NCBI GenBank assembly: GCA_021812985.1
Contig: JAKAMG010000006.1
Span: 90,001-142,268, forward strand
DNA: 52,268 nt
Source: Bacteroidota bacterium
Lineage (GTDB): Bacteria; Bacteroidota; Ignavibacteria; Kryptoniales; JAKASW01
Direction of reading: 5' to 3'
The first letter of the stretch is position 1. Each line of letters starts with the position of its first letter. The translations under genes were made by a program, and so were the position numbers. Below the pieces are notes generated by a model, which did not search any database, was not told the origin of the DNA, and worked only from the letters and a program-made list of their open reading frames with translations. Shown one piece after another: positions 24,230-32,860 of the stretch.

Positions 24230-25612
24230 ATGAAATTGCCAAACGCTGATAGTCTCACCTCGAAAAGGCTGACTCTTGTATTAGTGCTGTCACTGTTGCA
24301 GGGGATAGCCCTGGCCCAAACGGAGAACTCCTCTGCTCCGCTCCAGTCAGCCCCTAACCTGCATATCTTCACGGTAAGCTCGCTCGGTAGATGCAGTGAG
24401 CCATCGATAGCCGTCAATCCAAACAATCCGGAAGAGGTTACCGGTGTGTATCAGACTTGGGCATCCGCGGCTTATTCCGGCGATGCGGGGAAGAGCTGGA
24501 GCGACCCTGTCTCCATCATGCTGAAATCCTACCGCGTTACGGGTGACGTTTCCGTGACGTACGACAACAAGGGACACGCCGTGATGTGCTGTATAGCCTT
24601 CGACAAGCTAGGGACCCCGGACTACTGGGGGCACAGGGCGACGCGGAACGGCATATTCGTCAAGCGTTCGTTGGATGGAGGAAGGACCTGGGAAAGCGCA
24701 GACATACCGGTCGATTCTCAGGCCACCAAACCGGGCATCCCGTTCGAAGATAAGCCTTATATAGTCGCAGACAACACGAATGGCAAATACGCCGGCAGTC
24801 TCTACGTCGGCTGGACCGAATGGAGGCTCACCGAATCAGTCATCCTTTTCTCCCGATCAACCGACGGAGGCCTAACGTGGTCGAGCCCCATAGACATCAG
24901 CGATGTTCACGGTTTACCCCGCGATGACAACGGATCCGTCGAAGGGTTTGATGGCACAGTCACTCCCGACGGAGTGCTCCATGTCGTCTGGACTAATGGA
25001 AACCACATCGTATGCAAGTCCTCCAGCGACGGGGGTATTACCTTCGGCAAGGACCGCGAGGTAATTCGGACGGCTCCTTCGTTTTTCAAGCCTGCTTATG
25101 TCTACAGGGCCAACGGATTTCCGCAGATAGCCTCTGACGCGAAAGGCGGTCTCTATATAACCTGGGCCGATTACCGGAACGGAGACATCGACGTGTTCGA
25201 GTCACGGTCTGAAGACGGAGGGACGACGTGGTCCCCCGCGGTAAGAGTCAACGATGACCCGCTTCACGACGGCGCGGATCAGTTCATGCAATGGCTCGCG
25301 GTGGATCAAAAGACTGGGGCCGTGAATGTAATCTTTTACGACAGGAGGGCGGATTCACTCAACGACAAGGCATCTGTTGTCCTGGCACGCTCGACAGATC
25401 GCGGTAGGTCATTCTCCAATTACCTGATGAGTGATTCTTCCTTCAGTCCCGCAGACGTTTTCATCGGAGACTATTCCGGACTAGCGGCGTACGGCGGGAG
25501 AGTGTATGGGATTTGGACCGAACAGGTCACGAGTGTTAAAGACAAAAAGACAGAAAGAAATCATGCCACGATCGTTAAAGTCGGCGTGGCTGATTTCAAC
25601 GAGATAAAGTGA
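24230..25612 (+). CDS. Exported sialidase-like (BNR-repeat) beta-propeller protein
   Basis: The product is 460 residues. A signal peptide ends near residue 29 (GIALAQ). The mature part is a six-bladed propeller with several Asp-box (BNR) motifs: YSGDAGKSWSDP, RSLDGGRTWES, RSTDGGLTWSS, SSDGGITFG, SEDGGTTWSP and STDRGRSFS. This is the fold of sialidases and related glycosidases. I do not see the full set of sialidase arginines, and there is no type IX sorting domain, so it may stay in the periplasm. Catalytic activity is uncertain. Confidence 0.85.
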   Translation: MKLPNADSLTSKRLTLVLVLSLLQGIALAQTENSSAPLQSAPNLHIFTVSSLGRCSEPSIAVNPNNPEEVTGVYQTWASAAYSGDAGKSWSDPVSIMLKSYRVTGDVSVTYDNKGHAVMCCIAFDKLGTPDYWGHRATRNGIFVKRSLDGGRTWESADIPVDSQATKPGIPFEDKPYIVADNTNGKYAGSLYVGWTEWRLTESVILFSRSTDGGLTWSSPIDISDVHGLPRDDNGSVEGFDGTVTPDGVLHVVWTNGNHIVCKSSSDGGITFGKDREVIRTAPSFFKPAYVYRANGFPQIASDAKGGLYITWADYRNGDIDVFESRSEDGGTTWSPAVRVNDDPLHDGADQFMQWLAVDQKTGAVNVIFYDRRADSLNDKASVVLARSTDRGRSFSNYLMSDSSFSPADVFIGDYSGLAAYGGRVYGIWTEQVTSVKDKKTERNHATIVKVGVADFNEIK

Positions 25613-25637
25613 TCACTCGCGGCTACGCGCGTGTGAT
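25612..25637 (+). terminator. Hairpin at the end of the sialidase-like gene
   Basis: ATCACTCGCG at 25612-25621 pairs with CGCGTGTGAT at 25628-25637 with one mismatch and a six-base loop. It begins at the last base of the stop codon and is followed shortly by CTTTTC. Confidence 0.55.
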
Positions 25638-25705
25638 TAGGCTTTTCAGATAGATCCGAATTATTTCCAAGAGGTCATCTGGTTGAACCGGGTGTCTTTC
25701 CAGTG

Positions 25706-25726
25706 CGGGCATCGGCGCCCGTTTTT
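25706..25726 (+). terminator. Short GC hairpin with five T's
   Basis: CGGGC at 25706-25710 pairs with GCCCG at 25717-25721, followed by TTTTT at 25722-25726. It lies about 90 bases upstream of the aminotransferase start, so it is either a second terminator for the preceding gene or an attenuator-like element in the leader. Confidence 0.4.
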
Positions 25727-25817
25727 CTCGGCAACTTTCATATATAGTGCTCGGAACTGGAGGTTGAAAAACAGCCGTTCATAAAATAACAATCTGAAAA
25801 GGAGTTTGGCTAATATC

Positions 25818-27035
25818 ATGAGTGTGAGTCAGCTAGCGAATTCGATTGCTGAATCGCCGACACTCAAGTTGAACGAGGAAGCAAGGGTGCTGAAAGAAAA
25901 GGGCGAAGCAGTAATTCACTTGGGGGCGGGTGAACCTAAAAACAAAGCTCCATTGTCAGCAATACTAAGTGCCTCGGTGAAACTGAATACGGGCGAAATC
26001 AAATACACGCCGACGGATGGGATCCCTTCACTAAAAAAGGCCATCGTAAAATACACGGAAGAAAACTACGACAAGATCGTCGCTCCTGAGAACATCATAG
26101 TATCCGCCGGCGCTAAGCAGTCCGTGTATAACATTCTCTATTCGATATTGAACCCGCAAGATGAGGTGATCATACTCGCGCCATACTGGGTGAGCTATCC
26201 GGAGATGGTCAAGATGGTTTACGGCGTCCCGGTTATTGTGACGCCTGAAGATGGCGGGTTCTATCCGAGAATGGAAGATGTTCGCAAGGCGGTAAGCAGC
26301 TACACCAGGGCAATTATCGTTAACAGCCCGAACAATCCGTCCGGGGTGATGTATTCCGAGGAGTTTATCGCTGAGCTGGTCGAGTTCTGCGAAAGCAAGG
26401 ATATTTACATCATAATGGACGACATTTACCACAGGCTTGTGTTCGATGGCAAGCGGGCTCCGTCCGCATACAAGTACACTAAGCGGGATGTCGAGTCGAC
26501 GAAGATTATAGTCGTCAACGGTGTATCCAAGCTCTACGGCATGACCGGATTTAGAATAGGATGGGCGGTGGCAAGCAGGCGGCTCACACAGATTATGACT
26601 AATGTTCAAAGCCAGATTACGTCATGCACTGCGGTGCTGCTGCAGGCGGCCGCAGAGGGAGCGTTGACAGGCTTGCAGAGCGCGGTCGAAAGCCTGCGGC
26701 TCACACTCGAGAACAACCGTAACGTCATGCTCGAAGAACTCCGCGGTTTCGAAGGCGTGAAGACAGTGAAGCCCGATGGTACTTACTATTGCCTCCCCGA
26801 TTTCAGTGCTTATACGAGGGACTCTGTCGCTTTGAGCAACCTTCTCCTGAAGAAGGCGCTCGTCGTCACGGTTCCAGGAAAGGAATTCGGCATGGAGGGG
26901 CACCTGAGGCTGAGCTTTGCGGGTTCCATCAAGGATGTGACTGAGGGTGTCGCGAGAATGAAATGGGCGCTCGATCCAAATTCACCGAGAGAAATTTACA
27001 TTGGAGAACGAAAACTAGTGAGGGATTGGATATGA
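25818..27035 (+). CDS. Class I/II pyridoxal-phosphate aminotransferase (aspartate-type)
   Basis: The product is 405 residues, full length for fold-type I aspartate aminotransferases. Conserved elements are the PTDGIPSLKKAI segment near 65, SAGAKQSVYN near 96, PNNPSGVMY near 171 with the cofactor-ring Asp in DDIYH (201-205), and VNGVSKLYGMTGFRIGW with the Schiff-base Lys238. It probably transfers the amino group of aspartate or a related amino acid to 2-oxoglutarate. AAAAGGAG at 25797-25804 stands 13 bases before the ATG at 25818; a TTG at 25806 is too close. Its stop overlaps the pckA start (ATGA), linking oxaloacetate formation to PEP synthesis. Confidence 0.92.
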   Translation: MSVSQLANSIAESPTLKLNEEARVLKEKGEAVIHLGAGEPKNKAPLSAILSASVKLNTGEIKYTPTDGIPSLKKAIVKYTEENYDKIVAPENIIVSAGAKQSVYNILYSILNPQDEVIILAPYWVSYPEMVKMVYGVPVIVTPEDGGFYPRMEDVRKAVSSYTRAIIVNSPNNPSGVMYSEEFIAELVEFCESKDIYIIMDDIYHRLVFDGKRAPSAYKYTKRDVESTKIIVVNGVSKLYGMTGFRIGWAVASRRLTQIMTNVQSQITSCTAVLLQAAAEGALTGLQSAVESLRLTLENNRNVMLEELRGFEGVKTVKPDGTYYCLPDFSAYTRDSVALSNLLLKKALVVTVPGKEFGMEGHLRLSFAGSIKDVTEGVARMKWALDPNSPREIYIGERKLVRDWI

Positions 27036-28672
27036 TCAATATCTTGAATATAAAAACTCCCACCGAAGGCGAGGCCAAAGAGCTGAAGAGCGATTACGGG
27101 CTCGAGAACCACGGCATCTCTAACCTCAGGATGTCGTACTGGAATCTCCCGCCCGAAGCTCTATACGAAGAAATTGCCTTCAGAGGGGAGGGGCGCATCA
27201 CGAAGCAGGGGCCCATCGTCGCCTTTACCGGAAAGCACACGGCGAGATCCGCAAGTGATAAGTACATTGTTAAGGAGCCATCGACCGAAGGGCAGATATG
27301 GTGGGGTCAGTACAACAAGCCTTTCAGCCCGGATAAGTTTGATGGCCTTTACAACAGGCTTCTCGGCTTCATGCAGGGGCGCGACATGTTTGTGCAGGAC
27401 TGTTACGTCGGCGCGGACGAAGAGTTCAGGATGCCGGTGAGAGTCATCACAGAAAAAGCGTGGCACGCCCTGTTCGCAAGGAATATGTTCATCCTCCCTG
27501 AAACGAACGAAGACTACAGAAGGCACATCCCAGAGTTCACTGTAATATCGGTGCCGTCCTTCAAAGGAGTCCCGCAGATTGATGGAACGGCCTCGGAGAC
27601 GTTTATCATCCTGAACTTCGCGAGACGAGTCTGCATAATCGGAAACACCGCCTATGCGGGAGAGATAAAGAAGTCCGTCTTCACGATAATGAATTACCTC
27701 ATGCCGCTCCAAGGCGTCATGTCGATGCACAGTTCCGCCAACATCGGGAAGGACGGCGAGTCGGCGATATTCTTCGGGCTTTCGGGAACCGGCAAGACGA
27801 CGCTTTCCGCCGACCCGAAGCGAAGGCTGATCGGCGACGACGAGCATGGCTGGAGCGACAGCGGAGTATTCAACTATGAGGGAGGGTGCTACGCCAAGGT
27901 GATCAGGCTCTCGGAGTCCGCGGAGCCGGAGATATACGCGACCACTCAAATGTTCGGTACCGTCCTGGAGAACGTCGTATTCGACAACGTCACCCGCATG
28001 ATCGATCTGAATGACGAGAGCGTGACGGAGAATACGCGCGCATCGTATCCGCTTGATTACATAGCCAACGCGGTCCCCGACAAAAAGGGAGGACACCCGA
28101 GAAACATTATCCTCCTGACATGCGATGCGTCAGGCGTCATGCCGCCGATCGCCAGACTCAACCCGGACCAGGCAATATACCAGTTCATATCAGGGTACAC
28201 CTCAAAGATTGCAGGGACGGAGGTTGGATTGGGCAAGGAGCCGGAGCTGACTTTCAGCACGTGCTTCGGTGCGCCATTCATGGTACATCATCCTATGTTC
28301 TATGCCGACATACTGAAGCGCAAGATCATGAGTCACGGCGTCAACTGCTGGCTCCTTAATACGGGCTGGATTGGCGGAGCGTTCGGTGTCGGGAAGCGAA
28401 TAAGCATCGGATACACGCGGACGCTCCTGAACGCGGCACTCGACGGCGCTTTGCTGAAGTCCAAATTCGTCACAGACCCTGTTTTCGGTTTCGATGTCCC
28501 GACAAGCTGTGAAGGGGTTCCTTCAAACATACTCGACCCGGCGGGTTCATGGCCGAGCAGGGAGGAGTATATGAAGAAGTACAGGCAGCTTGCCGCGCGT
28601 TTCGTCGAGAATTTCAAAAAATACGAGACAGGCTGTCCGCCGGAAATTATAAAAGCGGGACCAAGAGTCTGA
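27032..28672 (+). CDS. pckA: Phosphoenolpyruvate carboxykinase (ATP)
   Basis: The product is 546 residues. It converts oxaloacetate plus ATP to PEP, CO2 and ADP, the first step of gluconeogenesis. Signature elements are FTGKHTARSASDK near 65 (substrate site), the PCK-specific P-loop GLSGTGKTT (249-257), LIGDDEHGW (266-274, metal site) and the ENVVFD segment. The start is the ATG at 27032, inside the aminotransferase stop; translation is therefore coupled. A longer in-frame extension upstream only shadows the aminotransferase. The two enzymes work in tandem on oxaloacetate. Confidence 0.97.
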   Translation: MINILNIKTPTEGEAKELKSDYGLENHGISNLRMSYWNLPPEALYEEIAFRGEGRITKQGPIVAFTGKHTARSASDKYIVKEPSTEGQIWWGQYNKPFSPDKFDGLYNRLLGFMQGRDMFVQDCYVGADEEFRMPVRVITEKAWHALFARNMFILPETNEDYRRHIPEFTVISVPSFKGVPQIDGTASETFIILNFARRVCIIGNTAYAGEIKKSVFTIMNYLMPLQGVMSMHSSANIGKDGESAIFFGLSGTGKTTLSADPKRRLIGDDEHGWSDSGVFNYEGGCYAKVIRLSESAEPEIYATTQMFGTVLENVVFDNVTRMIDLNDESVTENTRASYPLDYIANAVPDKKGGHPRNIILLTCDASGVMPPIARLNPDQAIYQFISGYTSKIAGTEVGLGKEPELTFSTCFGAPFMVHHPMFYADILKRKIMSHGVNCWLLNTGWIGGAFGVGKRISIGYTRTLLNAALDGALLKSKFVTDPVFGFDVPTSCEGVPSNILDPAGSWPSREEYMKKYRQLAARFVENFKKYETGCPPEIIKAGPRV

Positions 28673-28776
28673 AAATCTCATCCTCGCGGGGGCGGGTGAC
28701 TGTCTCCGCGGGGTGAGCGATATCTCATTCACGTCAAGCGGCATGTCAGAAACTCGGCCGCAACCCCTCACAATAT

Positions 28777-28805
28777 TTGCAACAATCCCCTGTTTTGCGT
28801 AAATT
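28777..28805 (+). promoter_or_regulatory. Candidate promoter of the ffh operon
   Basis: TTGCAA at 28777-28782, a 17-base spacer and TAAATT at 28800-28805 (4/6). The same site also reads TTTG-N20-TAAATTTT, close to the Bacteroidia promoter pattern. The leader to the ATG at 28834 would be about 20 bases. Confidence 0.4.
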
Positions 28806-28833
28806 TTCAGGCAAAATTTGGACCTTTTTTTGT

Positions 28834-30162
28834 ATGTTTGAGCAAATATCTGAAAAATTCGAAGGTATTTTCCGCCGCCTAAGCGGGCAAGCCCGCATCA
28901 CAGACGAGAACATCTCTGATGCGGTCAGGGAGGTGCGTCGCGCACTTCTCGAGGGAGACGTCAACTACAAGGTTGCCCGCCAGTTCACCGAGGATGTGCA
29001 GAAGGTCGCCGTAGGAAAGGACGTCGCCAAGAGCCTCAACCCGGGGCAGGTATTCGTCAAGATAGTCTATGACGAGATGGTGAAAGTCCTCGGCGGTGCT
29101 ACCAGTGAGTTGGAGCTTACGCAGGAGATACCCAACGTCGTCATGATTGCCGGTCTTCAGGGATCGGGTAAGACGACGTTTGCGGCGAAGCTCGCCAACC
29201 ATCTGAGGTCGAAGGGGCGTTATCCGCTTCTGGTGGCATGCGACGTTCACAGGCCAGCCGCCATAGACCAACTCGAGACTCTTGGGCAGCAGCTTGGCAT
29301 ACCGGTTTACTCGGAGAGAGGCGCTTCTGCGGTCGATATCGCTTCTAAGTCGATCGACTATGCTCGCAAGAACGCCCGCGACATAGCGATCATAGACACG
29401 GCGGGAAGGCTTCACGTCGATGAGGAGATGATGCGGGAGGCTGAAGGTGTTAAAGACGCCGTCAAGCCGCACAGGATACTCTTCGTCGTGGATTCGATGA
29501 CAGGACAGGATGCGGTCAACACAGCACAGGAATTCAACCGGCGATTGAATTTCGACGGAGTGGTGCTGACTAAGCTCGACGGCGACGCGCGCGGCGGAGC
29601 TGCGATGTCGATCAGGTCGGTCGTTCAGAAGCCGATAAAGTTCGTCAGCCTCGGCGAAAAGCTCGATCAGCTGGAGGTGTTCCACCCTGACAGGATGGCC
29701 TCCAGGATACTCGGCATGGGCGACGTCGTCACGCTCGTGGAGAAAGTCCAGGAGCAGGTCGACGAGAAGAACGCCGCCAGGCTCGAGCAGAGACTGAAGA
29801 AGAACGAGTTCACTCTTGAGGATTTCAGGGATCAGCTGAGGCAGATAAAGAAGATGGGGCCGTTGAAAGACGTGCTTTCCATGATCCCCGGTGTGTCAGG
29901 AGCGATCCGGAATGCCACGATCGACGAGAAGGCTCTCGTGAGGATCGAGGCAATGATTAATTCGATGACTATTTCTGAAAGAGAGAAGCCTCATATTATT
30001 GACGGGAGGCGAAGAAAGAGAATCGCGGCCGGGAGCGGCACGACGGTTCAGGACATAAACAGACTTTTGAAACAATTCTCGGAAATGCAGAGGATGTTCA
30101 AGACCCTTTCCAAAGGAAAATTTGGGAGGGCCGCACTTGCAAATATGCGTTTCCCCCTTTAA
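28834..30162 (+). CDS. ffh: Signal recognition particle protein
   Basis: The product is 442 residues, normal for Ffh. The N domain covers 1-90. The GTPase (G) domain has the P-loop GLQGSGKTT (107-115), DTAGRLHVD and TKLDGDARGG. The Met-rich M domain at about 300-442 (MNSMTISEREKP, GSGTTVQDINRLLKQF) binds SRP RNA and signal peptides. It targets nascent membrane proteins together with FtsY. The ATG at 28834 gives the usual MFEQISEKFEGIF start; the extension to 28777 crosses the promoter and is rejected. It heads a translation-related operon (rpsP, khpA, rimM, trmD, rplS). Confidence 0.97.
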   Translation: MFEQISEKFEGIFRRLSGQARITDENISDAVREVRRALLEGDVNYKVARQFTEDVQKVAVGKDVAKSLNPGQVFVKIVYDEMVKVLGGATSELELTQEIPNVVMIAGLQGSGKTTFAAKLANHLRSKGRYPLLVACDVHRPAAIDQLETLGQQLGIPVYSERGASAVDIASKSIDYARKNARDIAIIDTAGRLHVDEEMMREAEGVKDAVKPHRILFVVDSMTGQDAVNTAQEFNRRLNFDGVVLTKLDGDARGGAAMSIRSVVQKPIKFVSLGEKLDQLEVFHPDRMASRILGMGDVVTLVEKVQEQVDEKNAARLEQRLKKNEFTLEDFRDQLRQIKKMGPLKDVLSMIPGVSGAIRNATIDEKALVRIEAMINSMTISEREKPHIIDGRRRKRIAAGSGTTVQDINRLLKQFSEMQRMFKTLSKGKFGRAALANMRFPL

Positions 30163-30177
30163 AACTCGGAGGATAAT

Positions 30178-30624
30178 TTGGCGGTAAGGTTAAGACTACG
30201 AAAGACAGGACGGAAGAATCAACCATCTTACAAAGTCGTCGCGGCGGACTCTCGTTACCCGCGTGACGGACGTTTTCTCGAGACTGTCGGCACTTATAAC
30301 CCGCGCACGACGCCGGCGGAAATAAAGTTCAGCGAGGAGAAGGCGATTAAGTGGTTAAAGCGCGGCGCGCTCCCCACTGATACAGTCCGTAGTCTGCTCC
30401 GTAAATCAGGTTTGTGGTACAAGTGGTATCTGATGAAGAAAGGACTTGACGAGGCTGCCATCGCGCAGAAGGTGGCCGAGTGGCAGGCAGGTCAGGAAGG
30501 CAAGATCGCACGTGACGCGGCGCGCAGAGAGCGGCGTAAGGCGTCCAAGAAAGCGAAGAAGGCTTCCGGGACTGCCGGCGGTGCAGATGCCCAACAGGCT
30601 CCCGCTGCCAATCAGCCTGCCTAA
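30178..30624 (+). CDS. rpsP: 30S ribosomal protein S16
   Basis: The product is 148 residues. The first 85 residues are canonical S16 (VRLRLRKTGRKNQPSYKVV, then DGRFLETVGTYNPRT). The remaining 60 form a basic Lys/Ala-rich tail found in many FCB-group S16 proteins. S16 binds 16S rRNA early in 30S assembly. The start is a TTG with GGAGG five bases upstream. It lies 15 bases after ffh. Confidence 0.96.
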   Translation: MAVRLRLRKTGRKNQPSYKVVAADSRYPRDGRFLETVGTYNPRTTPAEIKFSEEKAIKWLKRGALPTDTVRSLLRKSGLWYKWYLMKKGLDEAAIAQKVAEWQAGQEGKIARDAARRERRKASKKAKKASGTAGGADAQQAPAANQPA

Positions 30625-30877
30625 GTAAGTCCTTTCGCTTTTTAAATTCGTCTGAAGCGAGTGTCACGTCGGAATCCTTAAGTGGACCTGCATGCACGCA
30701 GGAGAGCGTCCGGCTGCCGCAAGTCTTCAGCTGCTTCGCTCCCGGTATGATCGGGAGGTAAACAGTATCACTCAGTCCGCGGAACTTGGATGGGTGGTTA
30801 TCAGGCTCGTGTGAAGCCCGGTTCATTCGAACCGGCCTGGCCGGAGCGGTGAGCCGAGTAGGAGAAGGAGGTCCGAA
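30625..30877 (+). other. Structured non-coding gap inside the rpsP-khpA operon
   Basis: About 250 bases without a plausible gene interrupt an otherwise tight operon. Three hairpins are visible: CCTGC/GCAGG (30687-30702), CTCCCG/CGGGAG (30739-30757) and CCGGTTC/GAACCGG with a four-base loop (30818-30835). An outer pairing GGCTC/GAGCC (30804-30808 with 30851-30855) would enclose the last. A ribosome binding site (GGAGAAGGAGG) follows directly. It could be a leader that regulates khpA-rimM-trmD-rplS or a small RNA. I do not recognise a known family. Confidence 0.45.
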
Positions 30878-31114
30878 ATGCATGACTTCGTAGACTTTGT
30901 TGTTAAGAAACTGGTGGACAAACCTGATAGCGTTCAGTTGACCCAGGACGAAAAAGAGGCCAACAAGGTAGTCTTCCAATTGAAGGTTGACCCGGATGAC
31001 GTCGGGAAGGTGATTGGCCGCAAGGGACGCACCGCCAACGCGATCCGAACTCTTCTGAGCGCAGTAGCTGCTCGGGAAGGTAAGCGGGCGATTTTGGAAA
31101 TCGTCGACCGGTAG
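30878..31114 (+). CDS. khpA: KH-domain RNA-binding protein
   Basis: The product is 78 residues, a single type II KH domain with the GxxG loop in GKVIGRKGRTANAIR. This is the KhpA family, usually encoded between rpsP and rimM as here, and implicated in RNA binding and cell-division control in Gram-positives. A strong GGAGAAGGAGG ribosome binding site lies upstream. It is preceded by the structured gap and followed by rimM. Confidence 0.92.
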   Translation: MHDFVDFVVKKLVDKPDSVQLTQDEKEANKVVFQLKVDPDDVGKVIGRKGRTANAIRTLLSAVAAREGKRAILEIVDR

Positions 31115-31224
31115 TATCCGGCAGGAAAAGTCCCGCGCGGGCGCACCTGGCGGACATGAACCGGCTACCTCCGGAACCCTCAAGAGTAACAGTCCGGACA
31201 AATTTTTACGCTAGGGATGATCGA

Positions 31225-31773
31225 ATGGATGACCTTGTTCTCATTGGAATCGTAAGGAAGGTTCGTGGAAACAAGGGAGACCTCAAGGTCGAATCGATGA
31301 GTGATTTCCCCGAACGGTTTGATGGACTCAAGCACGTTTACATAAGAAGGAAAGGCCTTTCCCAGGTCGAAAATGTTGAGATTGACAAGAGCGAATACGT
31401 GAATAACTACGCCGTCATGAAACTGAAGGGAGTCGATACGTTCGATGAGGCTGCCCGATTCGTCGGAGCCGAAGTCTCGGTGCCTGAATCGGAGCGCGTC
31501 GAATTACCTGATGGCACTTATTTCATAGATACACTCATCGGTATGAACGTGGAAAGTTCCGGCGGCAGACACATAGGTGTCGTTGAGGATGTCTTGTCAA
31601 ATCTTAAGCAGAGCATACTCCTCATACGCATGGTGGATGGGACGAATTTTAAGCTTCCTTTCGTGAGCGCATTTGTGAAGCGGGTTGACCCCGATCAGGG
31701 AAAGATGACAGTTGAATTGATAGAAGGCCTTCTTGAGAATGAAGGCGAGAGTACCGCGGAGGAGAGTCTTTGA
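31225..31773 (+). CDS. rimM: Ribosome maturation factor RimM
   Basis: The product is 182 residues. The N-terminal RimM barrel (LIGIVRKVRGNKGDLKVE) binds S19. The C-terminal PRC-barrel is around residues 95-170. RimM assists 30S head maturation. The ATG at 31225 gives the typical start; an in-frame ATG at 31156 would add 23 unrelated residues. The stop overlaps the TTG start of trmD. Confidence 0.95.
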   Translation: MDDLVLIGIVRKVRGNKGDLKVESMSDFPERFDGLKHVYIRRKGLSQVENVEIDKSEYVNNYAVMKLKGVDTFDEAARFVGAEVSVPESERVELPDGTYFIDTLIGMNVESSGGRHIGVVEDVLSNLKQSILLIRMVDGTNFKLPFVSAFVKRVDPDQGKMTVELIEGLLENEGESTAEESL

Positions 31774-32477
31774 GGATCGATGTAGTGACGGCGTTCCCGC
31801 GCATCCTTGAAAGCCCTCTCAACGAGAGTATGTTGAAGAAGGCGCAGGAAAGAAGCGTCGTCGAGATAGTGGTCCACGATCTTAGAAATTTCGCCCACGA
31901 TAAGCACAAGACCGTCGACGATTCACCTTACGGCGGCGGAGCCGGCATGGTGCTGAAGCCCGAGCCGGTTTTTGAAGCGGTGGAGTCTCTCCTCGCGGAG
32001 AGGCGATACGACGAGGTCGTGCTTCTGACAGCTGACGGAGAGACGTTCAACCAGAGAATCGCTAACGAGCTGTCTCTCAAAGAGAATATTGTGTTCATAT
32101 GCGGACATTATAAAGGTGTGGACGAAAGAATCAGGGAAGGCCTTGCGACGCGCGAGATTTCTGTCGGCGATTACGTCCTGACAGGAGGAGAGATCGCCGC
32201 GCTTGTAGTAATCGACGCGGTGGTACGCCTTCTCCCGGGCGCGCTCGGCGACAGCGAAAGCGCATTGAACGATTCTTTCCAGGCTGGGCTTCTCGATTCG
32301 CCGCAGTACACCAGACCGGCTGATTTCAGAGGGATGAAGGTGCCGGACGTCCTTCTCGCGGGAGATCATGAGGAAGTCAGGAAGTGGCGCGAGGCAAAGA
32401 GCGCGGAAAGAACGGCCAATAGAAGGCCTGACTTAATCGAGAAGTCGCTTAGTGAAAGCGGCAAGCACGAAGTTTAA
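31770..32477 (+). CDS. trmD: tRNA (guanine37-N1)-methyltransferase
   Basis: The product is 235 residues, a SPOUT-class (knotted) enzyme using S-adenosylmethionine to methylate G37 of tRNAs. Conserved motifs are YGGGAGMVLKPEP near residue 52, ICGHYKGVDERI near 109 and EISVGDYVLTGGE near 130, which includes the knot. The start is a TTG at 31770 overlapping the rimM stop (TTGA), with GGAGGAG just upstream. Confidence 0.97.
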   Translation: MRIDVVTAFPRILESPLNESMLKKAQERSVVEIVVHDLRNFAHDKHKTVDDSPYGGGAGMVLKPEPVFEAVESLLAERRYDEVVLLTADGETFNQRIANELSLKENIVFICGHYKGVDERIREGLATREISVGDYVLTGGEIAALVVIDAVVRLLPGALGDSESALNDSFQAGLLDSPQYTRPADFRGMKVPDVLLAGDHEEVRKWREAKSAERTANRRPDLIEKSLSESGKHEV

Positions 32478-32506
32478 TTTAATCCGAGAAATGGAGAAAC
32501 ATTAAG

Positions 32507-32845
32507 ATGAACAAGATAGCTTTAGTCGAAGCAGCTCACCTCAAGACGGATCTGCCGCGTTTCCGGCCGGGAGATACGATCAATGTTCACTTCCGCGTCA
32601 TCGAAGGAGATAAGGAGCGCATACAGGACTTCGAGGGGATCGTGATAAGCCGCCGTGGAGCGGGACTCAAAGAGACCTTCACCGTCCGCAAGATTTCGAA
32701 CGGCGTCGGTGTTGAGAGAGTGTTCCCGATTCATTCACCACGCATCGCGAAGATAGAGCTCGTGCGGGAAGGGAAAGTCCGCAGGGCGAAACTCTTCTAT
32801 CTCAGAGACCTCGCAAGCAAGGCCGTTCGCCAGAAGACCACTTAA
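32507..32845 (+). CDS. rplS: 50S ribosomal protein L19
   Basis: The product is 112 residues, full length. Typical L19 segments are present: [47 protein letters not shown] and a KLFYLRDL end. It lies at the 30S-50S interface. It follows trmD by 29 bases in the classical rpsP-rimM-trmD-rplS order. Confidence 0.98.
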   Translation: MNKIALVEAAHLKTDLPRFRPGDTINVHFRVIEGDKERIQDFEGIVISRRGAGLKETFTVRKISNGVGVERVFPIHSPRIAKIELVREGKVRRAKLFYLRDLASKAVRQKTT

Positions 32846-32860
32846 GTTTTCCGGCAAAGC

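Noticed and set aside
26031-26609. 192-codon minus-strand ORF inside the aminotransferase gene
   Set aside because: Shadow of a certain gene; codon periodicity belongs to the plus strand.
27161-28096. 311-codon minus-strand ORF inside pckA
   Set aside because: Shadow of a certain, highly conserved gene.
30816-30836. tRNA T-arm-like GGTTC/GAACC hairpin
   Set aside because: No acceptor, D-arm or anticodon arm can be drawn around it; treated as part of the leader structure.
30347-31201. 284-codon minus-strand ORF over rpsP, the gap and khpA
   Set aside because: It is antisense to two certain genes and has no recognisable domain.
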